From Planctomycetota bacterium (GTDB lineage Bacteria; Planctomycetota; J058): DNA of 64,000 nt. The notes below the pieces were generated by a model. That model did not search any database. It was not told where the DNA came from and worked only from the letters and a program-made list of their open reading frames with translations. Below are positions 26,853 to 36,429 of the stretch, in pieces (position 1 is the stretch's first letter; the number at the start of each line of letters is the position of its first letter). A program made the translations under genes and the position numbers. The stretch is taken from contig JAMLIC010000026.1 in NCBI GenBank assembly GCA_023954375.1, positions 1-64,000 of the forward strand, read 5' to 3'.

Positions 26853-28061
26853 TCACCCGTCGATGCGCAAGGACCCCCGCGCCGGGTCGATCCGCAGCGA
26901 GACCTTGCCCTCGAGCAGCCGCAGGAGGTCGTGGCCGACGAGGGCGCCGCGCCAGCCGCGCAGGACGTCGTGGCGCTCGCCGTCGTCCTCGTCGCCCTCG
27001 TCGAGCACCTCCGGCGCGTCGCCGCGCAGGTGGGCGCGGGCCAGGCGCTCGAGGTCGCGCGTCGTGGCGAGCGTCTCGGGGGCGATCCCGGCCTCGGCGG
27101 CGCGGGCGGCGACGTAGGCGCGCATGAGCTCGACCGCGGGGCCCGGGTCGGGGCCGGTCGGGCGGCGGTCGGCCGGGGGGAGGGCGTCGTCGGGGAGGGC
27201 CAGCGCGGCGCGGATCGCGGCCAGGAGCCCGTCGGCGCTCTTCTTCAGCTCGCCCGGGTGCAGGCCGCGCACGTGCTCGAGCTGCGCGCGCGAGGTGGGC
27301 GCGCGGCGGGCGAGCTCGACGAGGACGGGGTCCTTGACCACGAACCCGGGGCGCAGGTCGCGCGCGCGCGAGGTCTCCTCGCGCCACACGGTCAGCGCCC
27401 GCAGGACGCCCAGCGCCCGGCGGTCGAGGCCGCGGCGGGTCTTCACCCGCCGCCACAGCTCCTCGTCGGGGACGCGGACGTAGGTGGCCGGGTCGGTGAG
27501 CGGGGCCATCTCCTCCTCGGCCCAGGCGAGCCGGCCCGCCTCGCGCAGCCGCTCCTCGAGGCGGTCGCGGACGACCAGCAGCGGGACCACGTCGTCGAGG
27601 GCGTAGCTCACCTGCTCGGGGCGCAGCGGGCGCCGCGTCCAGTCGGACCACTGCTCGGTCTTCTTCAGCCGCCGGCCGACGAGCGCCTCGACGAGGTTGG
27701 CGTAGCCGACCTGGTGCCCGTGGCCGACGAGCGCCGCGGCGCGCTGCGTGTCGAACACCGGGCCGAGCGGCGCGCCGAGCCGGGCCTGGAAGAGCTCCAG
27801 GTCGATCCGGCCGGCGTGCACCACCTTGAGCCGGCCGGGCTCGCCGAGGAGCCGCTCGAGCGGCCCGAGGTCCACCCGCAGCGGGTCGACGGCGAAGGCC
27901 TGCACCTCGCCCCGGTCGTCGCGCGCCGCCACCTGCACGAGCGCGAGCGTCGGGTGGTAGGTGCGCTCCCACAGGAACTCGGTGTCGAGGGCGATCGTCG
28001 TCGCCGGCGCGAGCGCGGCGAGGACCCGGTCGAGGTCGTCCTGGCGGTCGATCAGCGTCAT
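26853..28061 (-). CDS. rnd: ribonuclease D
   Basis: This is a 3'-5' exoribonuclease involved in tRNA 3'-end trimming. The 402-residue protein has the DEDD exonuclease domain (1-~200): ALDTEFLWER with the first Asp/Glu, KVVHAGRIDLELF with the second Asp, and YALDDVVPLL with the Tyr...Asp of the DEDDy motif. Two HRDC-like helical segments follow (ALGVLRALTVWREET; ELMRAYVAARAAEAGIAPETLAT). The ATG at 28061 overlaps the stop of the upstream DUF1570 gene (ATGA), so the two are co-translated. Length and layout match E. coli Rnd. Confidence 0.92.
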   Translation of the reverse strand: MTLIDRQDDLDRVLAALAPATTIALDTEFLWERTYHPTLALVQVAARDDRGEVQAFAVDPLRVDLGPLERLLGEPGRLKVVHAGRIDLELFQARLGAPLGPVFDTQRAAALVGHGHQVGYANLVEALVGRRLKKTEQWSDWTRRPLRPEQVSYALDDVVPLLVVRDRLEERLREAGRLAWAEEEMAPLTDPATYVRVPDEELWRRVKTRRGLDRRALGVLRALTVWREETSRARDLRPGFVVKDPVLVELARRAPTSRAQLEHVRGLHPGELKKSADGLLAAIRAALALPDDALPPADRRPTGPDPGPAVELMRAYVAARAAEAGIAPETLATTRDLERLARAHLRGDAPEVLDEGDEDDGERHDVLRGWRGALVGHDLLRLLEGKVSLRIDPARGSLRIDG

Positions 28062-29482
28062 CGGAGCTGCAGCACGTACTCGCGCCAGCGCGCCTGCATG
28101 GCCGCCATGTCGGCCTTGCCGAAGGCGGCCTGGTAGGCCTCGCGGATGTTCTTGCCGCGGCGCAGCGCCTGGAAGTAGTCGCGCAGGTAGCCGAAGTAGG
28201 CCCCGTCGTCGGCTTGGGCCAGGAAGTAGACCATCGACCAGGCCTGGGCGTAGTGGTTGCCCGCGGCGCGCGGCTCGTACATCTCCTGCTGGGACATCGT
28301 CATCAGCTTCTCGAAGTCCGTGGCCCGGTCCTGGCGGATCAGCGTCTGCACGGTGCGCAGGCGCCACGGGTTCGTCTTGATGCGCATGCCCTCGTCGTTG
28401 CGCTCCTTGTAGTACTCGGAGGGCCCGAAGAAGTCGGCCAGCCCCTCGTTGAACCACTGCGGCGCGTGGACGTCGAGGATCGAGTCGAGGAACTGGTGGA
28501 AGCCCTCGTGGTAGAGGACGAGGAGCGTGTCGGACATCTTCTCGTAGCGGAACAGGAACAGCTGCTTGAAGGCCGGGTCGAAGTGGCCGCCGGCGCCGGG
28601 CGGCCCGCCGTTCCTGTGGTACTCCTCGCGCGTGGCGAAGACCACGATCGGGAACTTGCGCTTCGCGCGCGGCGGCCGGGGGAAGATCTTCTCGTAGAGC
28701 TTGCGGATCAGCTCGGCGTGGCGGCCGATCTCGTCTGCCATGGCCTGGTCGGCGTTCGTCCACACGATGTAGTGGCGCGTCTCGCAGGTGAACTTGTTCT
28801 CCCAGGGCGGCCCCTCGAGGACGAGCGCCAGGCGCGTCTCGATCGCCGCGACCTCCGGGTCCGCGGGGTCGAGCTCCTTCGCCCTCGCGGCGTCCTGGCG
28901 GGCCTGCGCCAGCTGGTCCTTCTGCACCCGCAGGAGCGCGCGCATCTTGTAGGCGAGCGCGTAGTCGGGCTGGGTGGCGATCGCCTGGTCGTAGCTGCGC
29001 ATGGCGTCGTCGAGCTTGCTCGCCCAGCGGTAGGCGTCGCCGAGCTCGACCATGGCCTCGTGGAAGCGCGAGTTCTTGCGCACGGCGTCGCGCAGGCGCT
29101 CGATCGCCTTGTCGAACTCGCCCGTGAGCTGGTAGGCGATCCCCAGGTAGTGGTCGGGGATCCCGCAGCGCGGGTCGACCTTGCGCGCCTCGGTCAGGGT
29201 CACGATCGCCTGGTCGACCTTCGGCCGCGCCGCGGCCGCGCCCTCCTTCTTGTAGGCCTCGAACGCGTCCTCCCACACGCGGGTGGCCGCCTCGAGCTGC
29301 TCGCGCTGCGCGGGCGAGAACCAGGGCGGCGCGTGGAGGTTCGGCCCCTTCTCCTCGACCTTCCTGGCCGGGGCCTCCGGCTCGGCCTGCGGCGGGGCGG
29401 CGTCGGGCGGCGCGTCCTGGGCGGGCGCGAGCGGGCCCAGGGCGAGGTGGAGGGTGAGGGCGAGGAGGAGGACGCGGAGCAT
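28058..29482 (-). CDS. exported TPR protein with DUF1570 gluzincin-like domain
   Basis: The 474-residue protein begins with a signal peptide (MLRVLLLALTLHLALGPLAPA) and a Pro/Glu linker. Three to four TPRs cover about residues 70-215 (YLGIAYQLTGEFDKAIERL; AMVELGDAYRWASKLDDAM). The C-terminal DUF1570 domain contains VLYHEGFHQFLD followed by PQWFNEGLADFF, i.e. an HExxH-type zinc motif plus downstream Glu, so it is probably a metallopeptidase or a relative. DUF1570 is especially frequent in planctomycetes. The start is supported by GGGAGG upstream. It overlaps rnd by 4 nt. Its substrate is unknown. Confidence 0.85.
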   Translation of the reverse strand: MLRVLLLALTLHLALGPLAPAQDAPPDAAPPQAEPEAPARKVEEKGPNLHAPPWFSPAQREQLEAATRVWEDAFEAYKKEGAAAARPKVDQAIVTLTEARKVDPRCGIPDHYLGIAYQLTGEFDKAIERLRDAVRKNSRFHEAMVELGDAYRWASKLDDAMRSYDQAIATQPDYALAYKMRALLRVQKDQLAQARQDAARAKELDPADPEVAAIETRLALVLEGPPWENKFTCETRHYIVWTNADQAMADEIGRHAELIRKLYEKIFPRPPRAKRKFPIVVFATREEYHRNGGPPGAGGHFDPAFKQLFLFRYEKMSDTLLVLYHEGFHQFLDSILDVHAPQWFNEGLADFFGPSEYYKERNDEGMRIKTNPWRLRTVQTLIRQDRATDFEKLMTMSQQEMYEPRAAGNHYAQAWSMVYFLAQADDGAYFGYLRDYFQALRRGKNIREAYQAAFGKADMAAMQARWREYVLQLR

Positions 29483-29527
29483 GGGGCCTCCCGGGCGAGC
29501 GGGACAGGATACCGCGGACGGGGCCCG

Positions 29528-32212
29528 CTACGCCCCGCCCCGGACCGCGGCCCGCAGGTCCTGGCGCCCCTGCCAGAACTCGACCAGCGCGCCGTAGGGG
29601 TCGTGGCACACGAGCTCGCGCGGATGGCGCTCGTACCAGTCGCGCGGGAAGAGCCCCGCGTAGCGGTCGGTGGCGAACCTGTCCCCGACGAGCACGACGA
29701 CGCCCTCGTCGGTGGGGGTGCGGATCACGCGGCCGGCGGCCTGGATCACGCGGCTCATGCCGGGGTAGAGGAAGGCGTAGTCGAACCCGCGCCCGTAGAC
29801 GCGCTGGAAGTGGGCCTGGATGAGCTCGCGCTCGAAGCTCACGCGCGGCAGGCCGGGCCCGACGATGATCGCGCCGACGCACAGCGCGCCCGGGTAGTCG
29901 ACGCCCTCGGTGAAGATCCCGCCCTGGACGGTCACGAGCACCACGGGCGGCCGGCGGCCGGCGGCCGCCTCGTCCAGGCGCGCGAGGACGGCGGCGCGGC
30001 CGGGCTCGTCGAGCGACCGCGGCTGGGCCAGGACCTCGAAGCCGGGCAGGTGGTCGAGGCGCGGGGCGAGCTTGTCGAGGTACTCGAACGACGGGCAGCA
30101 CACGAGGTAGTTGCCGGCCCGGGCGGCCACGACGGCGCGGACGGCGTCCTCGACGATCGGCAGGTCGCGCTCGCGCTCCTTGTAGCTCGTCGAGGGCTTG
30201 TCGAGGACGAGCACGCGCCGGCGGCGCCGGTCGAAGGGCGAGGGGAACGACCGCAGGACGGCGTCGGGGCCGAAGCCGAGCACGTCGCGGTAGAACTCGA
30301 GCGGCTCGAGCGTGGCCGAGACGGCGACCGCCCCGGCGCAGGCGCGGACCCGCCGGCCGAGCTGGCGCGACGGGTCCTTGCACAGGATCTTGAGCGCGCC
30401 GCCGTCGCTCGCGCGGAAGAGCGTCGAGAACTCGTCGCCGCCGAGCTCGAGGACGCCCACGAAGCGGCTCACCGCGCGGCTCAGGACCACGAGCGGGTCC
30501 TCGGCCAGGGGGCGCCCGCCGCGCCGGCCCTCCGCGAACCAGGCGACCGAGAGCTCGTCGAGCTCGTCGCGCACGGCGACGAAGAAGGGCACGTCGAGCG
30601 TCACCTCGCGCTCGGGCGCCAGCGGCGCGGCGCGCGCCGTCCCGGGCGCCGGCGCGGCGCGCCCGGCCTCGTGCGGCGACGGCCGGTCGTCGCCCGAGGC
30701 GCGCTCGAGCTCGAGGGCGAAGCGGGCCGACTTGTCGTGGCGCCGGCTCGTCGAGCGCCGCCGCGGCGCGCCCGCCTGCGGGTCGTCGAAGAGCAGCCCC
30801 TGCTCGGGCGCGGGCGGCGGCGGCGCGGGCGGCGGCGCGACCCCGCCGCCGCGCTCGATCCGGTCGAGCTCGCCGAGGAGCAGCGCCACGAGGGCGCGCG
30901 CGCGGGCGGCGATCCGCCCGGCGTCGCCGGCCAGCGCGCGGTCGAGGTCGCGCAGGAGGTCGCGGCGGAGCTGCGGCGAGTAGTACTCCATGCCGCGCTC
31001 GTAGAGGTTGTGCGCCTCGTCGATCAGGAGGACGACGTCGCGCGGCTCCTCGTCGACGAACATGCGCCGCAGCGCCGCCCCGGGGTCGAAGACGTAGTTG
31101 TAGTCGCCGATCACCACGTCGACCTCGGCCGTGAGGTCGAGCGCGGCCTCGGCCGGGCAGAAGCGGTGCGCGCGCGCCTCGCCGGTGATCGCCTCGAGGT
31201 CGGCCACCGGCAGCGCCGTCAGCCGCTCGACCGCGCCGCTCGCGGCCAGCTTGGCCGCGTACTCGCGGGCGTACTCGCACGCCTCGGCCGTGCAGTGGAC
31301 GACCTCGTTCAGGCAGGCCTTCTCGCGCGCGGTGAGGACGACCGCGCGCACGGGCGCGCCCGCCTCGCGCAGGAGGCGCACGGTGCGGGCGAAGATCGCC
31401 TGCTGCGTCGTCTTCGACGTGGCCACGAACACGCGGCCGCCGATCCCGGCGGCGTGGCGCAGGGCGGGCACGAGCGCCGCCGCCGTCTTGCCGATCCCGG
31501 TCGGCGCCGAGCAGAGGATCGGGCGCCCCTGGGCCAGGGCCGCCTCGATCGCCTGGACCATGGCGTCCTGGTGCGGCCGCATGCCGGCGTGCGGGAACTG
31601 CACGTCGGCGGCCGCCGCCGCGCGGCGCGCGGCCCGGCGCGCCTGCGCCTCGTGCCCGGCGAGCACGGCCTCGAGCCGCCGCCCCACGAGCGCGCGGCAG
31701 GCCGCGGCGTCGTAGGGGAGGACGACCGTGCGCTGCGCCCGGCTGGGCAGGGCGATCACGACGAGGTGCAGGGCGATCTCGGGCGCGCCGGCGTCGAAGC
31801 CCAGCGCCCCGCTCCCCTCCTCGAGCAGGTGGCGGTAGAGCTGGAGCTGGCGGGTGTAGGCGGGGTAGGTCGCCTCGTCGATCGCGCCGAGCTGCTCGTC
31901 GGTGCCGACGACGGTCTTGACCTCCTCGATCACGGTGCGCCCGTCGCCGTCGGTGTAGATCCCGTCGATCCGCCCGGTGACGAGGACCGACCAGCCGCCG
32001 ACCTCGGTCTCGTAGCGGACCTGCCGCTCGCGCCGGTAGGAGGTCACCGCCACCTCGCGGCTGCCCTGATGGTCCTCGTGGGCCACGCGGCCGAGGACGG
32101 CGCGCCGCTTGAGCGACAGGGGCGCCGGGCCGGCGAACCGGTAGTCCTGCTCGTCGGCGAGGTCGCGGACCGAGAGGGTCAGGCGGCGGCGCTGGGCGTC
32201 GAACCGGATCAA
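29528..32212 (-). CDS. XPD/DinG-like Fe-S DNA helicase with N-terminal PD-(D/E)XK-like domain
   Basis: This is an ATP-dependent 5'-3' helicase of superfamily 2, probably in DNA repair. From the N-terminus it has a nuclease-like region (GRIDGIYTDGDGRTVIEEVK, with Asp and ExK), Walker A APTGIGKTAA and four cysteines in ACLNEVVHCTAEAC...HRFC suited to a 4Fe-4S cluster. It also has the DEAH box LLIDEAHNLYERG, motif III AVAVSATLEPLEFY and motifs V/VI GGIFTEGVDYPG and QAAGRVIR. The TTG at 32212 after GAGG is taken as start (894 residues); no ATG or GTG is well placed. A Pro-rich insert lies in the middle. The PD-(D/E)XK fusion suggests coupled unwinding and cleavage. Confidence 0.85.
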   Translation of the reverse strand: MIRFDAQRRRLTLSVRDLADEQDYRFAGPAPLSLKRRAVLGRVAHEDHQGSREVAVTSYRRERQVRYETEVGGWSVLVTGRIDGIYTDGDGRTVIEEVKTVVGTDEQLGAIDEATYPAYTRQLQLYRHLLEEGSGALGFDAGAPEIALHLVVIALPSRAQRTVVLPYDAAACRALVGRRLEAVLAGHEAQARRAARRAAAAADVQFPHAGMRPHQDAMVQAIEAALAQGRPILCSAPTGIGKTAAALVPALRHAAGIGGRVFVATSKTTQQAIFARTVRLLREAGAPVRAVVLTAREKACLNEVVHCTAEACEYAREYAAKLAASGAVERLTALPVADLEAITGEARAHRFCPAEAALDLTAEVDVVIGDYNYVFDPGAALRRMFVDEEPRDVVLLIDEAHNLYERGMEYYSPQLRRDLLRDLDRALAGDAGRIAARARALVALLLGELDRIERGGGVAPPPAPPPPAPEQGLLFDDPQAGAPRRRSTSRRHDKSARFALELERASGDDRPSPHEAGRAAPAPGTARAAPLAPEREVTLDVPFFVAVRDELDELSVAWFAEGRRGGRPLAEDPLVVLSRAVSRFVGVLELGGDEFSTLFRASDGGALKILCKDPSRQLGRRVRACAGAVAVSATLEPLEFYRDVLGFGPDAVLRSFPSPFDRRRRRVLVLDKPSTSYKERERDLPIVEDAVRAVVAARAGNYLVCCPSFEYLDKLAPRLDHLPGFEVLAQPRSLDEPGRAAVLARLDEAAAGRRPPVVLVTVQGGIFTEGVDYPGALCVGAIIVGPGLPRVSFERELIQAHFQRVYGRGFDYAFLYPGMSRVIQAAGRVIRTPTDEGVVVLVGDRFATDRYAGLFPRDWYERHPRELVCHDPYGALVEFWQGRQDLRAAVRGGA

Positions 32213-32370
32213 GAGACCTCGCAGAATACACCTGCGGCGAGGCCGGGGGGGGACGCGACGACCGGTCCCGGGCGGCCTGGTGGACCCGCTGCATAACCCC
32301 TTCAGCCACCATGTGACCCGGCGGGGACGTCGGCCCAACTCCTTTGCGGCTCGACCCGCGGAGAAGCGGC

Positions 32371-32399
32371 TGGACCCGCGCACGACAAATCCATATATT
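32371..32399 (+). promoter_or_regulatory. sigma-70-type promoter for the kinase operon
   Basis: TGGACC (32371-32376) and TATATT (32394-32399) are separated by exactly 17 nt in a locally AT-rich patch. The predicted transcript would begin about 4 nt before the GTG at 32410. Confidence 0.55.
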
Positions 32400-32409
32400 G
32401 TCACGCCTT

Positions 32410-33522
32410 GTGAAGAGGACACGCCGGGTGAAGGTGCCGGGGTTCGAGGTGCTGGACGTGCTCGGCACGGGCGCCATGGCCACGGTCCACCGCGCCGTCC
32501 AGACCGCCCTGCAGCGCCACGTCGCGCTCAAGGTGCTGCACCCCGGCGTGGCGCGCGACCCCGACTACCGCGAGCGCTTCCTGCGCGAGGCCCGCGCCGC
32601 CGCGCGGCTGAGCCACGGCAACGTCGTCCGCGTCTACGAGGCCGGCGAGCACGACGGGACCTACTGGCTCGCCATGGAGCTCGTCGAGGGCGAGGACCTG
32701 AGCGAGTGCCTCGGGCGGCGGGAAGCCCTGCCCGAGGACGAGGCGCTCGACGTCGCGGTCGAGGTGGCGCGCGCCCTCGCCGCGGCGGAGGAGCACGGCC
32801 TCGTGCACCGCGACGTCAAGCCGGAGAACATCCTGATCGGCCGCGACGGCGCCGTGAAGCTGGCCGACCTGGGCCTGGCCAAGGCGCAGGGCGACGCGTC
32901 GATCACGGCCGAGGGCGTGACCGTCGGCACCGTGGCCTTCCTCTCGCCGGAGCAGTGCCGCGGCGCGGCGGACCTCGACATCCGCAGCGACCTGTGGGCG
33001 CTCGGCGCCGTCCTCTACACGATGATCACGGGCGACATGCCCTACGGCCGCGGCGAGAACGCCGTCGTCACGATGGAGCGGATCGTCCAGGAGGAGCCGC
33101 CCGGGCTCGAGGGGCGGGCCGGCGCCTCCCCGGCGACCGTCGCCGCCGTGCGGCGGCTCATGGCGCGGGCGCGCGAGGACCGGCCCGCGACGGCGGCCGA
33201 GGCCCTGGCGCTGCTCGAGGACGCGCAGGCGCGCGTCGGCCTCGCCGAGCCCGCGCCGGGGCCCGCCGGGTCGGCGGTCCGCCGCGCGCGGCGCGCCCGC
33301 CGCCGGGCCGGCTCGGCCAGCGCCTGGGCCGGCGCGCGCGCCCGCGGCCGCCCGGCCTCCTCGCTCGGCCTCCTGGCCCCGCTCGTCTTCGCGCTCGGCG
33401 TCGGCGTCGTCGTCGGCGTCGCCCTGCGGTCCGAGCGCGCGCCCGAGCGCGAGTCGCCGCCCGCGAGCCCGGCGCAGGTGCGCTCGGTCTCGACCACGCC
33501 CCGACAGGGAGGCGCCCGATGA
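32410..33522 (+). CDS. Ser/Thr protein kinase, short, one C-terminal membrane helix
   Basis: The 370-residue kinase has an intact core: GTGAMATVHRA loop, Lys41 in VALKV, HRDVKPEN (133-140), DLG in place of DFG (153-155) and SPEQC. A basic linker leads to a single membrane helix near the end (SLGLLAPLVFALGVGVVVGVAL) and a ~25-residue tail without repeats. Two starts are possible. GTG 32410 is just downstream of the promoter -10. GTG 32428 has AGAGGA 9 nt upstream and would be used only on a longer mRNA. The gene opens a run of four genes joined by 4-nt stop/start overlaps, so its targets may include its operon partners. Confidence 0.85.
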   Translation: MKRTRRVKVPGFEVLDVLGTGAMATVHRAVQTALQRHVALKVLHPGVARDPDYRERFLREARAAARLSHGNVVRVYEAGEHDGTYWLAMELVEGEDLSECLGRREALPEDEALDVAVEVARALAAAEEHGLVHRDVKPENILIGRDGAVKLADLGLAKAQGDASITAEGVTVGTVAFLSPEQCRGAADLDIRSDLWALGAVLYTMITGDMPYGRGENAVVTMERIVQEEPPGLEGRAGASPATVAAVRRLMARAREDRPATAAEALALLEDAQARVGLAEPAPGPAGSAVRRARRARRRAGSASAWAGARARGRPASSLGLLAPLVFALGVGVVVGVALRSERAPERESPPASPAQVRSVSTTPRQGGAR

Positions 33523-34163
33523 GCAGGCGCAAGCGCCAGCGGCCGGCCGCGGCGCCCGGCGCGCTCCTGCGCCGCCGGGCCGCCCTGGGCGTGCACCTCG
33601 CCCTCCAGGGCTGCGTGCTGGTCGGCTCGCAGGGCCCGTGGTGGGACGTCCTCGTCGACGGCGAGCGCCTCGCGCGCCACGCCGGCTACGACGCCGCCCG
33701 CGCGGCCCCCATGGAGCCGGTGGCCTTCATGGCCGCGGTCGCCGCGATCGTGGCCTTCTTCTTCGCCAGCTACGACCTCGTGGCCGACGCCGACATCCAG
33801 GGCCCCGTCCTCGCGGCGAGCCTCGTCGCGCTCGTCGCCGCGGGGGCGCTCGTCCACCGGGTGCTCGCCACCGAGGACGCGATCCGCGGCACCGCGGAGG
33901 ACGTCGCGCGGGCCCAGGTGCACGGCGCGGTCGTCGATCCGTCGAAGTCGGCCGACGGGACGTCGGCCGGGGCCGCGGCGCCGCCGGCCGGAGCCGACGT
34001 CGCCCCCGTCGGCACGAGCCGCGACCCGCTGGCGACGTTCGCCCGCAAGCTCAGCCTCAAGCCGGCCTGGGGCATGGCGCTGCTCGTCGCCGCCGCCCCG
34101 CTCATGGTCATCGTCTCCCTGTTCCTCACGTTCTTCGCCGAGCGCGCGCCGGAGCCGTCGTGA
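33519..34163 (+). CDS. membrane protein of unknown function, 214 residues
   Basis: The ATG overlaps the kinase stop (ATGA). After a basic N-terminus come membrane helices at about 68-90 (FMAAVAAIVAFFFASYDLVA) and 92-115, an acidic/Ala-rich loop, and a C-terminal helix (MALLVAAAPLMVIVSLFLTFF). No catalytic motif is visible. Its tight coupling to the kinase upstream suggests a shared complex or a phosphorylation target; the loop contains Ser/Thr residues (SKSADGTSAG). This is inference from gene order only. Confidence 0.65.
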   Translation: MSRRKRQRPAAAPGALLRRRAALGVHLALQGCVLVGSQGPWWDVLVDGERLARHAGYDAARAAPMEPVAFMAAVAAIVAFFFASYDLVADADIQGPVLAASLVALVAAGALVHRVLATEDAIRGTAEDVARAQVHGAVVDPSKSADGTSAGAAAPPAGADVAPVGTSRDPLATFARKLSLKPAWGMALLVAAAPLMVIVSLFLTFFAERAPEPS

Positions 34164-35122
34164 TCGCCGCACCCCCCGTCATCCTGGACCCGTTCGAGAC
34201 CGAGGCGACCCTGGCCGTCGAGCCCCGGGCCCTCTCGCTCCACCCGAGGACGTTCGAGCTCTCGGTCGACGAGCTCGTGCGCATGCTCTCGTTCGACGTC
34301 GTGGGCGCCGTCCCGAAGGCGCTCGGGACGACCTACGAGCACGTGGGCCACAACGGCGCCGGCTTCCTCTACAGCGCCTCCTACTACCAGGTCGGCCCGC
34401 AGGTGCTGGCCCTCGCCACCGAGATCGACGAGGGGACGACGCGGCACCGCGTGCTCGAGCTCCTCGGCGTGAGCGGCGACGTGCGCGTGCGCCTGAACGC
34501 CGCGCAGGTGCGCGACGTGGCCGGGCGCGAGCTGTCGGCGAGCGCGCTCGCCGCCGTGCAGGCCGGCCGCGCGCTCGGGCAGGTGCGCGTGTGGACGAGC
34601 GAGCCGACGCGGGCCAACGAGCTGCGCAAGACGATCGGCCGCCAGCTGGCGACGGCCGGGCTCGACGTGCAGGTGCTCGGACGCAACGCCCGCGAGCCGG
34701 CCTACGCGCCGCCGCGCAGCGACCGCCTGACGCTCGACGCGCTCCCCGCGTCGGACGTGAAGGTCGCGGGCGACCTGCTGGCGCTCCTCGCCTTCCTCCC
34801 GGTCCCCGGGCAGCAGCTCAAGCCCCCGCGGCGGATCGGCGTGCACACGGAGCGCGTGCGGCGCGAGGGGTCGATCGTCGTCTACCACTACGAGACCCAC
34901 CGCGCGGCCACCGGCGTCGTCCACGTGCGCCGGCGCGAGGTCGAGGCCGGGACCGAGCGACCAGGCCTCGTGCGGACGTTCAACGTCGCCGGCCTGGCCG
35001 GCGCCGCGCGCGTGCGCATCCGCGAGGTCGGCGGCCGCGCCGCGGCGGAGTTCGCCGGGACCTCCGACTCGGTGGAGCGCATCCGGCAGGTGCTCCTGCA
35101 GGTCTTCGGAGCGCGTCCCTGA
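34160..35122 (+). CDS. hypothetical protein in kinase/M16 operon
   Basis: The GTG start overlaps the previous stop (GTGA), giving a 320-residue soluble protein. It is rich in Val/Arg beta segments (GVVHVRRREVEAG; RVRIREVGGRAAAEFAG) with a central region rich in Leu/Asp. It has no signal peptide or membrane helix, and I do not recognise a family. Codon composition matches its neighbours. Its place between a kinase-linked membrane protein and an M16 peptidase subunit suggests a role in the same process. Confidence 0.55.
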   Translation: MIAAPPVILDPFETEATLAVEPRALSLHPRTFELSVDELVRMLSFDVVGAVPKALGTTYEHVGHNGAGFLYSASYYQVGPQVLALATEIDEGTTRHRVLELLGVSGDVRVRLNAAQVRDVAGRELSASALAAVQAGRALGQVRVWTSEPTRANELRKTIGRQLATAGLDVQVLGRNAREPAYAPPRSDRLTLDALPASDVKVAGDLLALLAFLPVPGQQLKPPRRIGVHTERVRREGSIVVYHYETHRAATGVVHVRRREVEAGTERPGLVRTFNVAGLAGAARVRIREVGGRAAAEFAGTSDSVERIRQVLLQVFGARP

Positions 35123-36426
35123 GCGCCGGGCGCTGGGACGGCCGCTTCGAGCGGCTGACGCTCCCCGGCGGGGTGCGCGTCCACCTGGCGCCGTCGCGCA
35201 AGTTCAAGACGGCCGTGGTGAAGGTCTTCGTGCGCGCCGACCTCGCGCCCGGGACGGCGACGGAGGTCGCGCTCCTGCCGTTCGTGCTGCGCCACGGCAC
35301 GCGGCGCCTCCCCTCCATGCGCGCGGTCAACCGCGCGCTCGAGGGCCTCTACGGCGCGCGCCTGGGCGTCGACGTGCTCAAGCTCGGCGAGCAGCAGGTG
35401 ATCGCCCTGCGCCTCGACCTCCTGGGCGACGCCTACCTCCCCCCGGGCGAGGGCGTCCTCGCCCCGGCCGTCGACCTCCTGGCCGACCTGCTCCTGGACC
35501 CGCGCCGCGCGGACGACGGCGCCCTCGCCGGCGACGCGGTGGCGCAGGAGCAGGACAAGCTGCGCCGCTACCTCGAGGGCCTCGTCGACGACAAGGCCGC
35601 CTGGGCGTCGGAGCGCTGCGTGCAGGTCATGTGCGCCGGCGAGCCCTACGGCCTCTCGGAGTACGGCCGGCTCGACGACCTCCCGGCCGTCGACGGCGCG
35701 CGCCTCGAGGCGCGGCGGCGCGCGCTCCTCGCCGGCGCCCCGCTCGACCTCTACCTCGCCGGCGCCTTCGACCCCGCCGCCGCCCGCGACGCGATCACGC
35801 GCGCCTTCGGCGCGCGCCTCGCCGGCGCCGGCGCCCGCGACGGCCTGCGCGGGACGACCGACCACCCCGCGCCCGGCGCGGCGCGGACGGTCAGCGAGCG
35901 GCTGCGGGTGAAGCAGGCGCGCCTCGTCCTCGGCCTGCGCGCGCCCGTGCGCCTCGCGGACCCGGGCTACTGGGCGCTCCTGCTCATGAACGGCGTCCTG
36001 GGCGGCTTCCCGCACGCCAAGCTGTTCCGCAACGTCCGCGAGAAGGCGGGCCTGTGCTACGACGCGGGGTCGACGCACGAGCGGCTCAAGGGGCTCGTGT
36101 TCATCGCCTGCGGCGTGGACGCGCACGAGGTCGCGCGCGCGCGCGACCTGTGCCTCGAGCAGGTGGCGGCGATCGCCCGGGGCGAGGTGAGCGACGAGGA
36201 GCTCGAGCACACGCGCCTGGCCTACGCGCAGGGCTACCGGCAGCTCCTCGACGCGCCGGCGCAGCTCGTGAACCTCGACTACATCATGGCGCTCGGCGGG
36301 CGCAGCGGCGCCCCGGACGACGCCAGCCAGGCCGTCGCGGCGGTGGGCAAGGACGAGGTCGTCGCCGCGGCGCAGGGGCTGCGGCTCGACACGGCCTACG
36401 CGCTCGAGCCGGAGGAGCAGGCGTGA
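35119..36426 (+). CDS. M16-family peptidase, non-catalytic subunit (YmfF-like)
   Basis: This 435-residue protein has the two-lobed M16 fold but lacks HxxEH: where the zinc motif should be it reads VLRHGTRRLPSM. The C-terminal lobe keeps the family NVREKAGLCYDAGS block, which contributes the substrate-binding Arg and Tyr in active partners. Such inactive subunits pair with a catalytic M16 protein, which is present 205 nt downstream. No ATG or GTG fits; the CTG at 35119 overlaps the upstream stop (CTGA) just as ATGA and GTGA do at the preceding junctions, so it is proposed as start. Confidence 0.82.
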   Translation: MSAGRWDGRFERLTLPGGVRVHLAPSRKFKTAVVKVFVRADLAPGTATEVALLPFVLRHGTRRLPSMRAVNRALEGLYGARLGVDVLKLGEQQVIALRLDLLGDAYLPPGEGVLAPAVDLLADLLLDPRRADDGALAGDAVAQEQDKLRRYLEGLVDDKAAWASERCVQVMCAGEPYGLSEYGRLDDLPAVDGARLEARRRALLAGAPLDLYLAGAFDPAAARDAITRAFGARLAGAGARDGLRGTTDHPAPGAARTVSERLRVKQARLVLGLRAPVRLADPGYWALLLMNGVLGGFPHAKLFRNVREKAGLCYDAGSTHERLKGLVFIACGVDAHEVARARDLCLEQVAAIARGEVSDEELEHTRLAYAQGYRQLLDAPAQLVNLDYIMALGGRSGAPDDASQAVAAVGKDEVVAAAQGLRLDTAYALEPEEQA

Positions 36427-36429
36427 GAC

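Noticed and set aside
28214..32296. 1360-codon plus-strand frame opposite the helicase and DUF1570 genes
   Set aside because: The opposite strand encodes clear conserved domains; this frame has Arg/Gly/Val-rich composition without motifs.
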